From Isoetes taiwanensis (Eukaryota > Streptophyta > Lycopodiopsida > Isoetales > Isoetaceae): DNA of 64,000 bases. The position numbers were made by a program, and so were the translations under genes. The stretch spans positions 2,038,298 through 2,102,297 of the forward strand of contig JAJEKV010000046.1 of assembly GCA_021234155.1 (NCBI GenBank). The letters run 5' to 3'. Below are positions 22,640-32,654 of the stretch, piece by piece. Position 1 is the first letter of the stretch, and each line of letters starts with the position of its first letter. The notes beneath the pieces were generated by a model, which saw only the letters and a program-made list of their open reading frames with translations, did not search any database and had not been told where the DNA came from.

Positions 22640-23400
22640 AGTACCACAAGTACACAAATATAAAACTTAGGGAGAATCTAATCACAGAAAAAGGATGTAA
22701 AATGAAGATAAAAATGGGTGTAACAAAGGAGTAGATTGTGGAGGACGCGACTGCAAGAGAAACGATAGGAGAAAATATATTGTTGTATAAAAAATGGATA
22801 AAACAAATGTAACGAAAATAGTGTGCAAAGAAGGCCAAGATGATAGCGAGGGTTTATGAGGGCGAAAATTATAGAGTTGGAGTGAATGCAATCATAAGTA
22901 AAAGGTCAGGAACACGAACATGAGTAAATAGTAGGGTATGAAAATGTAAAAGTGGAGTATAATGATAGAAGAAATTAGGAACACGAGGAAGAGAAAATAA
23001 CTAAGGGTGAGGGTTGAGTTGCAAATTAAAATTAAATGTGGGATGGATATGACGTGCAAATGTGAGAGGAGTGTTATATGGTAGATAATGGATAAGGAAT
23101 ATGAAGTGGATTAGCTTGTAGTGAATGGATACTAAATGTGACAATGTGTGGAAAATGAAGAGCGGGAAGCAAACAAGTGGGAGACAAGTAGGTAAACCAA
23201 AATGCAAAAGAAAACATGCGGAGGGTAATAAGCAAGAAATAGAGAAATATCGAAAGGTGAATGCGAGTAGAAAATAAGCATGCGAAAGTAGTGTTAAATC
23301 AATTATGCACAGTAACTGAGATGTTGAAGTAATATCAAATATATAAAGATGATCCCAAATTGAAATACAGAAACACATTTTGAACTTCGAACTGGAAAAG
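22640..23400 (-). other. Pyrimidine-rich, intron-like spacer between gag and RT
   Basis: About 760 bp of T/C-rich sequence (minus strand) without domains separates the gag frame from RT. Its 3' end is a textbook plant branch point and acceptor (TACTAAC then TTTCAG at about 22640-22653). I cannot fix the donor. It may be a spliceosomal intron or simply a spacer. Confidence 0.4.
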
Positions 23401-23404
23401 ACTA

Positions 23405-24095
23405 CATTCAAGATCTATTATAGAAAACATCATTAGGATTTGAAGGCAGTGGAAGGCGCAGCTGTTGGGGCGCAAGAGAAACCAAAGATTTAGTAGGACA
23501 CTGTGCAGCCATATGCCCTGGTCTCTGGCAGATAAAACATAAACCTGTCATACCAAAAGATCTTCTCTGCCTACCTTGACCAGAACCCCATTCAAGGGCT
23601 AGTTTGCGTGCCTAACGGAGCCTCTTATCATTGTCAGAAGCCAAAGACCCAAGTTCAAAACATTCCGCTACTCTAGGCCCATCCCTATCCCTTATGATTA
23701 CCAATTGCTTCTGGTTATCAATCAAACTGTTACCTTTATCGATCGTGCTTCTCGATCCTCAATTTGCTCTCAATATCTGCAAAGACATCCTCAACTTCAT
23801 TAAGGAAATCAAAATATCTCATGTTGCTCTCAAACTTCAGCACTGGAGTTCTGGACTTCTTGCTTTTCCTCTCGATCTCTTGCTGCAAAGCTGTTATCTT
23901 CGCATCCAACTCACCCAAACGATCATCCCTGTTGGAGGCCAGCCGCTGTTCCATTCCTTTGGCCCAAGCCGGCGCACGGGACTGATCATCAGAATCCAAC
24001 AAGGTATCCTGCAGCAAATCGGAGGTCTCCCCTAGAGGGCGTTTTCCCAGCCTAATGGCTTCGGCCTTGGACATACCTCTTGGCAGTCTAGGCAT
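23405..24095 (-). CDS. Gag-like protein of the YR retrotransposon
   Basis: It starts MPRLPRGMSKAEAIRLGKRP and has a coiled-coil-like segment (LDAKITALQQEIERKSKK). Further on, in a different frame, is a single CCHC zinc knuckle, CFICQRPGHMAAQC (C-x2-C-x4-H-x4-C, about 23510-23555), the nucleic-acid-binding motif of retroelement Gag. A frame break lies near 23735, so the copy is defective. Position and orientation fit ORF1 of the element. Confidence 0.75.
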
Positions 24096-24861
24096 TATGC
24101 AAAATCAAATAACTAAGAACTAGGTCCGCAGAGGACTGAGAACAAGCTAATGGTCCGTGGCCGCTGGGCTAAAAGCCGAGAAGGTGTCAGCCGGGTTATT
24201 TGCCGGGCCGGAAAATCTTGAAGAAGAAACTCTGAACAAGCAAAATGGTTCAGATTGGGGCTAAAGCTGAGAAGCAGGTCAGCCTTATAAAAAAATCAGA
24301 GAAATTGAAAAACGGGTTGAAACAATCGAGCCTTGCAGGAAAAGAAGAGTTTAAAGGAACTAAAGATCTGCACTCACGAAGTTACTGCCGGGCTAGAATC
24401 TGAAGAAGCACTTAAGTGTCTGATAAACAACCTGGATGCTCCACTTAGAATCTGCCACAAATATCAAAGAAACCATTGTGGAAGAAAAACTCGCCTCCTT
24501 AAACCCCTACGGTGAGGGTCGCTCTCGCCTCTCCGTGAGAAATCGAATAACCCGGGTTAGGCCTCGATCTTGTTTTAAATAAACCGGCCGGATGCAGGAG
24601 CGTAACACCAACAAAGTGAGAATCCTGCTGTCCAACAACCGCGATTAGGGTTTTGCCGTGAGGAAATCGAAACCACCAACAAACAAACCAAAGAAAAAGA
24701 AGCAAGAAAACGTACACAAAAACAGAACAAGGGCTTAAACCGAATGGCGATACAGGTAAAAATGGGCAAACGATCTGCAGAAAACACGACCTAATCTGGT
24801 CGGACAAAAAAGGGAAAAACAAAATCTAATTTGGTCTGGCAAAACCGGGTGAGAAGGGCAA

Positions 24862-25037
24862 CACAAGCAGGGAATTGGACGAATAGAAGAGAACCGTGGG
24901 TTTGTAGGGAAGACTGGTCGCTAAACGGAAGGAGATGCAGATGAGCTGATGGGGACGGAGAGAGAAGGCAGGGTATAAAAAGGCGTAGAAAATCATAACT
25001 GCCAAAACTGCCGCATGCAATGGTTTTGACAATTACA
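24862..25037 (-). repeat. A1 terminal repeat of the YR retrotransposon
   Basis: Left (5') end of the element on the minus strand, starting TGTAATTGTCAAAACCATTG. It repeats A2 at 19232-19408. Confidence 0.85.
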
Positions 25038-25141
25038 TCAGAATCACTTTTCTCATCTTCATCCCCATCCTCGTCTTCCTTTTGGACAAGTCCTTTCTTT
25101 TTGTCTGCATCAAAAACCTCTTCTACATGTGAATGAGGTTC
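25038..25141 (-). pseudogene. 5' part of transposon-split host gene
   Basis: Minus strand: after an ATTGCAG acceptor, the exon reads EPHSHVEEVFDADKKKGLVQ and an acidic run ending DEKSDS plus two bases (GA). Joining GA to the A at 18415 gives Glu-Asp-Ile-Leu in frame with the 3' part, with no base duplicated or lost. This supports a single gene interrupted by the retroelement. Upstream exons are not identified, partly because the NIPA relic occupies 25.5-26.0 kb on the other strand. Confidence 0.6.
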
Positions 25142-25500
25142 CTGCAATAGCTTTTATGTGTAGTTCTACTCTATTTGCTGTATAGCAAAAATGATATCAA
25201 CGGGATATAAATTCTCTCTCCCATCCTTCTCATATAAGTCAGATGGTAGTCTCTTGAAATTAGAGCAGGTAAATTGGTTTCACGAACTTTATCCTTTATG
25301 ATTCTCTTAGAGTTTTTTTCAGTTCCATGTAGAAAATTTTAGAGAAGAAGTTCTTGTTTGATTGACAAGAGTGGGAGGCTATTCATAGCTGCATGAACCC
25401 CTTCGGTGGTCTGGAATGATTGCAAGTAAGCTGATTTAAAAAAAATGCCTACATCATACTTGCCCGAGTGGTTTGGTCACTAACGTTGTTCTTGATGGCA

Positions 25501-26013
25501 GTGGTTATAGGAGAAATAGCCAATTTCTTTGCATATGAATTTGCCCCAGCAGTTTTTATTACTCCACTGGGTGCATTGATTATCATTGCTAGGTATGGTT
25601 ATCTTTCAACTTGATATGCTCAGTTATTCATCCTTATATAGTTAAATTATATTCACAAAATCTCAAAAGGTTGTATTTTAGTGTAGCGTTAGCACACCTC
25701 ATCATCTTATATATTCCAGTAAGGCAGAACTATAATCTAACAAAGCCTTTCTAGGTTATGAGCATCAAGGCACTGGGAATTGCATTGAAATTAACCTTTG
25801 AAGGGATGAATCAGCTTGTGTATCCAAAGTCTTGGGTGTTTGTAATGGTTGTGATGACCTGCGTGCTCATCCAGATTGCATATTTTAATAAGGTTATCGA
25901 CGTGCTTGTCTTAAGCTATTTTGTTCCCTTTGATGAGATGATCTTTGCTTTTTTATAATGGTCTAATTTTGCTGAAATTGGGACAGGCACTTGACACATT
26001 TGATACTGCAGTT
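25501..26013 (+). pseudogene. NIPA-type magnesium transporter relic
   Basis: Three exon-like blocks with splice sites are visible. 25501-25592 reads GEIANFFAYEFAPAVFITPL (transmembrane). 25755-25892 reads VMSIKALGIALKLTFEGMNQ and then TCVLIQIAYFNK. 25987-26013 reads ALDTFDTAV. All three match consecutive landmarks of NIPA-family membrane transporters. The middle of the protein (about 100 residues, several helices) should lie between the first two blocks but only 162 bp are present, and nothing recognisable follows ALDTFDTAV. It is a truncated, internally deleted copy. Confidence 0.82.
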
Positions 26014-26442
26014 GGCAGACACCGGGACTCTTCAGGCAAATCTCATTTGCATCATAACCAAGCTTCACAACTTTCTGAAATGATGCAATTTTTGCGGGAC
26101 ACACATTGAGATGTCTTAGTAATTTTATTGCTTGCACTGAATATGGAATAAATCGCTTTGACTAGACATGTTGGTGGAACTCCAGGAAAGTGATCGTGAT
26201 CAAGCAGTATAAGCTCAAGCTTTTAAAACCTTTTCAAACTACACTCGCCTAGAACTCAACCTGCAAAGCCCTTTGGATTATTTGATGCAAATAGCTCCTC
26301 ATTTGTTTGTTTCACAATAGCAACACTCTCATCATCCATTTTAAAAATAATATGCCCCCTCTAGGTCCTCCAGATGTACCTGAACTCTTTGTTTTGTATT
26401 TGTGCGACTGATTGGCGCTACATGATTTGCTTTTGGGGCTGT

Positions 26443-26516
26443 TTTGTACTTGCAAAAGATCTTGCCACATGATTCTCTCTTTTGTACTTGCAAAAGATTT
26501 TGCCACATGATTCGCT
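26443..26516. repeat. 37 bp tandem duplication
   Basis: TGTACTTGCAAAAGAT, TTGCCACATGATTC and CTC occur twice head to tail with two or three differences. Confidence 0.85.
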
Positions 26517-26599
26517 CATGAAGATGATTTTGAAAATTTGTAACACCCAATTTGGCAATTACTGTACTATAAAAAAAAGTCCTTTGATTGAATGAAAGG

Positions 26600-28770
26600 A
26601 GAACAGGTCAAGGCATTGCCTATCTTAAGCTTGACTTTGCCAAAGCTTTACGATAGTGTCCGATGGGGAGTTCTTGGCGCCATGATGTTAGCGCGGGTGT
26701 GGTCCACGCTTTGAGACAATCATGAAGCCGCATAGGTCAAGACGCTACGGTGGTGTGCGGTGAACCCTCCGCCTTTTTCTCCAGGGCGAAGGGTGCGTCG
26801 AGGGGTGCCCTTTGGCCCCGCTTTTGTTTACGACAGGCGCGAGGCAATCGTCTCGCTTGTTTTGGCTGCAGTGGGAGGAGGGGGTGGTGGATGGGCTTCT
26901 GATGAGGATGGTAGCCCGCCAGACATTATTAACGGTTCACGATGACACTTTCCTCTTCTTGGTGGTAGAAGAGAGGAATTCCCATGAATGTGAAGGGTTT
27001 GTCGGATACTTTCTCCTTGGCCTCGCATTCTTCCCGAATTAGGGGTAAGTGCTCGCATTATGGGCCCAACTGACTCCACCTCCCCTTGTTTGCTCTCTTC
27101 CCTTGGAAGGTGCTTCTGTATGTGTGTACTTGCATTTGGGTATTCCCTTTGGAGGGATGTTCCATGGGGAGGTGTGGGATGAGATTTTTGCATGGGTTTG
27201 CAAACACCTCAATTGGTGGAAGGGTAGCAAGTTGTCCATGTGGTGGATCACTATTGCCAAGTTAGTACTTTGTAGCACTCATGTGTATACAGCCTTTCTC
27301 AAGGGATGTTAGCTCGCCAGAGATAAGATACAGTTGGATAAGATTGTTGAAATTTTGTGTGGGGCTGGATGATGAAGGGGGTTGTTAAAAAGTGGCTTGG
27401 TGGAAGTGTCTCCGCCCCGGGGGAGGATGGGGGCTTGGCCATTCCTCGATTTGGCACCGCATAGTAAGGTGTTGGTCTCAAGTTTGTTTGGAGCATTCGC
27501 TAGATGGAGCATCTTCTCTCCGGTCTGTTGTTGTTGTTTGATCTTTTCGCCATTGTGTGGCATTTGGGAAGCGTCTGCATTATGTGGAGTTGCCATGGGC
27601 CTTTGTTGTATGGTCTCAGGCCTTTCCCACATGCATCCCCTTTTCTCCGCTGGTCTTTGGCGCTTGGGATCATGTGTGTGCTCTTCAGCTAGATTATGCC
27701 TCGGTTTATCACCCACTCTTCTCCCCTTTCTTGTGGGTTCCTCTACCCCGCCAAGACTTGCCCTCGGGTTGCCACCATGCATGCTCTCGGACGTGGCGGG
27801 CGTTGAGGCGGCCAGGTTTCTACCTTGGAGGATTGGTATTGGGATGGTCAAATAGCTTCGGGAGTTCTTCGAGCTTCGCTTTTCACCGAGGGGAGGCTGA
27901 GGGCTATCCGGGAACAAGTGGAGGGGAGTGATCTCGCTACACATACCTATAGTCCCTCGTGATGATAATAGGTAATTAGAGGTTTGGAAAGGTTCATCGA
28001 ATGTTGTGGTCTTCTTGTTTTGTGCGGTCTTTGACTACGGATACCGGGCTATTCATGACAATAATGCCCCCCTTCGTGCAAGTGGTCTCGCAGCTAGGGT
28101 TCTCGGATGGCTTCGGCTTGGGCCGGGACATGGAACTCACTTCCCCAATCAAGGTTAGGGTGCTTGGCGGGCGTGGTGCACCGTTGTCGGGGGTGAATGT
28201 CCTTGTGAGTCGGTTTTAGGCGTGCGTGAGCCTCTACGCCTCTTGTTGTGGCCTTCATCATTGAGGCGGCGTGGAGCATTATGACCGGTTTTATGCCCTC
28301 ATTTGCGAGCTTCACGGGATTGGGTTAGGGGCTCTATTTCATGTGATCGGACCACCCGCCGGCTTCGGCGCTTCATGTGTATCCGGGTGTTTGGCGGCTC
28401 TTTAGCAACAAGCCTTACATTTGTCGCGGGCTTGGTTGGTGTGGCTGATTTGGAAGCGGTTGTGTGGATCTTCGAGGGGATTCAGCACCTGCGGCCTCTA
28501 CGATTCGACTTCGAGGTACAAAGCTATTTCAAAACTTTCACGGTGTTCGAGGGATTAGTAAACGGAAGTTTGCCATTGGCGGGACTTCTTGGGTGTTGTA
28601 GGATGGTGATGGTCGGTTTGTCTGGCCATTGATTTGCGATTTTTCCGTGGAGTTTGTTGTGGAGTGTCTATATATTTGTCTCTTTTGGGGTTCTCCTTCC
28701 CTCCTCACTTGCTTTGTAACATTACCATTCTTTTAATATATTGATGACACAGTTCTTCAAAAAAAAAAAC
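26600..28770 (+). mobile_element. Second degenerate LINE, 3' half
   Basis: Protein remains in several frames: LKLDFAKAYDSVRWGVLGAM (RT finger/palm), a GRRVRRGVPFGP block matching the RGxRQGxPLxP motif, DDTFLFL (active site with the catalytic Asp pair) and, downstream, LVSSLFGAFARWSIF. The copy ends in TTTTAATATAT, GATGACA and a 10-base poly(A) at 28760-28769, as plant L1-type LINEs do. It is clearly more GC-rich than the surroundings. Confidence 0.8.
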
Positions 28771-29984
28771 TGAGTTGACATTATTAGTGGCCGTTGGGTC
28801 TTCATTTTGGTGAATCTAGGGCTCAGAAAATTAGAAAAGCAAGGAAATTAGGCAGCAAAGATGAGAATCGATGCATATTCTTTTGCTTGACCTCAATTTT
28901 TTTGGAACAGACTTTGAGATTTAGCTTCTGTTGTGTTATGGCCACAAGTTTACATGTTTATTGTTTAAGGTATTGTTGAAGCCTATATTCTTGTTGCCGA
29001 TACTATGAGACAAAATCAATTTTAGGTTGTGGCTAAGGGAAATACTCTAGTGAGGATGTTCCATTGAGGATCGATTTATTGCTTATATGTCGGAAAATAG
29101 CCACTAAAAAGGATCTAGGTCAGATTTATGGAAGCAACAACTAAAATAAAATTCCAAATATTCAATTACGTACAAACTAAAAAAAAAAACACAAACATAT
29201 CACAATATACTCGATGAGAAACTTAAAGGCAAAGGATTTACTAATGCAAAACAAATCCAAACAAGAAAAGGGCCCCAGACGTCTACAAATACAAACTCTT
29301 TGACAACTACTTTGAGATCGAGATCCTGTATACCACAACCTCACAAATGGAAGTGCATACAATAGAAAAGAACCTAATTCAGAAGCACCAAGCCATCAAA
29401 CATGGCTACAACAACGTCAACTCACTCCTAGCAAGTCTAAGAAATATTGGTTCCTCCTGGGAAGGGGAAAAACCTAGTATGTTATAATAACACTATAATT
29501 TTTGCCATCAAAAGAATACATTTTTTGACAACCACAATTTTATCATGCCATTTCTTCTGTGATAAAATTAGACTTAACTTTATTAAGACTATACGATCCA
29601 TCTATATGGAGAAAAATCAAGAAATAATTACTTCTTATAAAATTAGTTATCAATTCTTGTCCGACGACACGAAGTCAAAATAAAAACCTAACAAGTCTTA
29701 CCTTGCAAGTTAAAATAAAAACCTAACCAGTCTTACCTTGCTATAATGTGGCCCCGATAAAAAATGGTAGTTTCGTTACATATGATTTTCTAAGGTTAGG
29801 CCTGATATTCGTATTCAAATACGTATTTTGGTGATGCTGGCATTTGGGGTGTGTTTTATAAACCTACGTGGATTGGGTCGGGCGTCGAGGCGGCTGCAGG
29901 TGTCCATGACTGAGGAGGATGCTAATTCGGGCCATATTATCGGCTTAATTCGGCTTAATTCACCCTTAATTCGACTGTGTTGAG
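28771..29984. other. No recognisable gene
   Basis: AT-rich DNA. It includes two copies of AAAACCTAACMAGTCTTACCTTGC near 29683-29742 (period about 33 bp). No domains are seen. Confidence 0.35.
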
Positions 29985-30060
29985 GCCAAGCTGGGTGGAG
30001 GCATCGCTGGGTTTCTGGCGAACTGGAGTTCGATTCCCCAACCATCGGTCATGTAACTAG
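29985..30060 (+). mobile_element. tRNA-type SINE fragment (B box)
   Basis: GGAGTTCGATTCCCC at 30025-30039 is an excellent Pol III B box. The flank TTCGATTCCCCA..C...GTCAT is shared with a second copy near 30973. The A box is not obvious. Confidence 0.45.
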
Positions 30061-30238
30061 GTCTTAGAAGTATAAGGCCATAATACTGTGTTCTGTCTTG
30101 CTTTTATCTGCTATTTGGGCCTGGCCGAAGGAAGAATAGATGAGCGGATCTTTGCAAGCAAGCAAGATCCGGTGGACATATTTGTTTTTTTCTTTTATTT
30201 TCTTGCAGAGGCGGAGGAGGAGGAATTAGATCAGGCTG

Positions 30239-30709
30239 TTGGATCGTGGAGGCAGGAGGATCGTGGTAGTGGTAATCTTGTTGAGAATACCTTCTGCAGA
30301 GCCCCTTGAATCAAGACGCTCCAGCTCCGACTTAGGCTCAAGCTCAGGCTCACGGGACACAGTAGAGTCTGCACTCTCAACAGAACTATTCCTTCCATCA
30401 GCAGAATCACCAGAACCAGAACTGGCCCTCACACACCGGCCCTCTCCCAATCCAGCAGAATGCTCTAGAGCGGAAACCTCCACCCAGAAGCGCAGCCCAG
30501 CCCGCCCCCCCCCGGGGGCGCCTTCTTCCATGGGTTTGTTTCTATCTTCCGAATTCAACTTCGCCGGCATTTCTGTCGATCATTTTTCCTCTCTCCTTCC
30601 TTCTGCTCCTTCCTCCTCCCCTTCTGAAAACCTTGGCCACGTCATTTTTCCTCCTACCAGCCTCTCGTTCCAGCCTACCAGCGTCCTCTGCCTTCAAATT
30701 TCTGTGTAA
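30239..30709 (+). other. Ser-rich frame of doubtful coding status
   Basis: A 156-codon frame dominated by Ser, Pro and Glu (SSSDLGSSSGSRD, then PARPPPGAP). It could be a decayed leader or 5' exon, but there is no conserved domain and composition alone can keep the frame open. Confidence 0.2.
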
Positions 30710-30949
30710 GTAACTGAGATGTCTGAATGTTTTCCAACAATTCTACTTTTCCCTTCATGATTTTCTGTCGGATTCTAAACAGGCATGCTACCCTTGCTTA
30801 TTCTTCTGTTCTTATTTTGTATGATACATATGTTTTCTTATCTTTGCACATTTTAAGCATATTTTTTTCTTATCTTTGCACAATATCTGATGAACTCGAC
30901 TCCATCCATACTGCAAGATAGGATGTGTTTTTTCTATGCCCGTACTTGA

Positions 30950-31010
30950 GCATTGAGCATTGGATTGGAATTGGGGTTCGATTCCCCAGACTCTTGTCAT
31001 TATGTGGTGT
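30950..31010 (+). mobile_element. Second B-box SINE fragment
   Basis: GGGGTTCGATTCCCC at 30973-30987 is a perfect B-box-like palindrome, followed by the same GTCAT-containing flank as the copy at 30025. Confidence 0.4.
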
Positions 31011-31353
31011 TCATCTTCTTCGCTCATAGAATATTGGCATGCAATAATTGGCCATGTTCTTTTCATATTGTACTGTATTGTAGTGAAAACACTGTTTTAT
31101 CTAATGGTCTCTGCTTTAATAATGCCCCCTTCAAAGTCGGGTCAACGGGCACCAGTTTGACCTGCAAAAGACTCAGTTTGGACGTCCTGTATTTATGGGG
31201 AAGGAATATGCTCCCACATGTGCTCTAATCCAACGGCCAAAAAACCATAATATAAGGTTTATGATATGGTCTGTGGGGTATGGGATAAAGCCTGGAAAGG
31301 TTGGAGCCCATTGGATAACGATTTCCTTGAAGGATCCGCCCCTGGGGGGTTCT

Positions 31354-31415
31354 TACATGTATTCCGTAGAATACATGTATTCCGTAGAATACATGTATTC
31401 CGTAGAATACATGTG
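31354..31415. repeat. 18 bp tandem repeat, three full units
   Basis: TACATGTATTCCGTAGAA occurs three times exactly, plus a TACATGTG partial. Since 18 is a multiple of three, frames stay open on both strands across it. Confidence 0.95.
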
Positions 31416-32654
31416 CGTGGACAGAGAAGGGGTATTTTTGAAAAAAAATAGTACGTATACCTACGGTGTGTCCTACGTTTTGGCGCCTCCAGTGTATGCA
31501 TTTCCACAGTTTCGGAGGGTTTTCTTTGACCAAGCTAAGGTGTGAGAATACGTTTTGAGGACTGGGAATGCGAAGCTTGCTACCAGAAATATGTTTAAGG
31601 GATTTGATGTTTCGGAGGTGATCGTTTGAGTTTTTTTTTGTATGCTCTCGTTAAACATACCAACAGCTGCTTCCATTGGACCAGGTCGTTTGCTCACGAT
31701 TCTCGATTCTGTTTGGCTATTAAGCAGATAACCATGACAAGGTGCCATAATAATAATAGATCCGGGAGGATGCCCAGTTCCTCAGCAATAAAGCACAGAT
31801 AGAATGGTTTAAGGATGTATTTCAACCGGATGTTCATACTCGGTTGTCACCAGCATCTTAGGCCCTTGTGATACGCATTTTAAATTCTTGCAGTCTTCTG
31901 CTTATGTTTTATTTATTTGCAGACCAGATCTCATGTAGTCACTACCTTCATGCCTTTGGCACATCGCCTTCAGGTTTATGTTTCGTTCGCCCTGCACGTG
32001 GTCTCAGATAAACTCCTATTTATGTTTTCTAGATCCGTGGTGAAGCTAATCGTTGTTGTGGGGCAATAAACAGTCTCATATGGTTTTAGGGATTATGAGT
32101 GGTGCAAGTTGGTACTCACATGGTCGCCTCGGGCATTGATTCTCAATAATGTCTTGGGATCATCTTCATGCACTTACCGTTCATGCACTTTTATACATTT
32201 CATTTTCATACTAACTTTGGCTGGTATTATTTCATCATTCAATAGTATTGAAGGTGCTACAATCTTTCTAGATATTGTCTAGAAATTTCTCTTGTTTATG
32301 CTAAAATGCTTTGATTATGTGAAGATTAGTAGGTCTGCAACTCAGTAATAATAGTTGAAATCAAGCATTGATATTTCTTTCTGTTTCAGGACCATGGGAT
32401 AAAGCCAGAGATGGCTTTGTGATGGACGCGGGTGCCGGAGTTTTGGTAAGTTAAGATCTTTCTGTTTATAGTTGTTTGCATAGCTGTGGTATAAATTCTT
32501 TCGAGGCATTCAGCACATTGCATAGCTTACTATCAGGATTTAATAATGCTTTGATAACAATGTGCCTGACATCTATTATAGGTTATGAAAAGTTTAGGCA
32601 TGTTATGCAGTGAGATGCTCCAATATTTGCTGAGTACCTTGCTGAGATCCCTTT
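31416..32654. other. No recognisable gene
   Basis: Non-coding DNA leading to the MATE relic. A short exon-like stretch at 32393-32443 (between TTTCAG and GTAAGT) cannot be matched to MATE proteins by eye. Confidence 0.3.

Larger units (their letters stand above)
18416..25037 (-). mobile_element. Tyrosine-recombinase retrotransposon (DIRS/PAT-like), 6.6 kb
   Basis: Read on the minus strand the order is A1 repeat (25037-24862), gag-like ORF with a CCHC zinc knuckle, reverse transcriptase, RNase H region, tyrosine recombinase, B1 (19544-19409), A2 (19408-19232), and B2 (18552-18416). This split direct repeat layout, with B1 abutting A2, is diagnostic of PAT/Ngaro-type tyrosine-recombinase elements, which integrate through a circular intermediate and make no target-site duplication. 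No integrase or LTR is present. Stops and frameshifts in RT, RNase H and recombinase make this copy inactive. It lies inside an exon of a host gene on the same strand. Confidence 0.9.

Noticed and set aside
22638-23411. Hydrophobic minus-strand ORFs between gag and RT
   Set aside because: Pyrimidine-rich spacer composition explains the Phe/Leu/Ser content. The gag frame enters from the left and terminates.
24826-25032. Minus-strand ORF continuing the acidic exon
   Set aside because: After SDSD the frame runs through the A1 repeat of the retroelement and is not host coding.
26828-27193. Pro/Ser-rich minus-strand ORF
   Set aside because: Antisense to the same LINE; no independent support.
27309-27944. 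211-codon minus-strand ORF
   Set aside because: It is antisense to the LINE relic that carries recognisable RT motifs on the plus strand; GC-rich composition keeps it open.
31354-31415. CRISPR-like array
   Set aside because: Units are contiguous with no spacers, and the context is a plant nuclear genome. It is a minisatellite.
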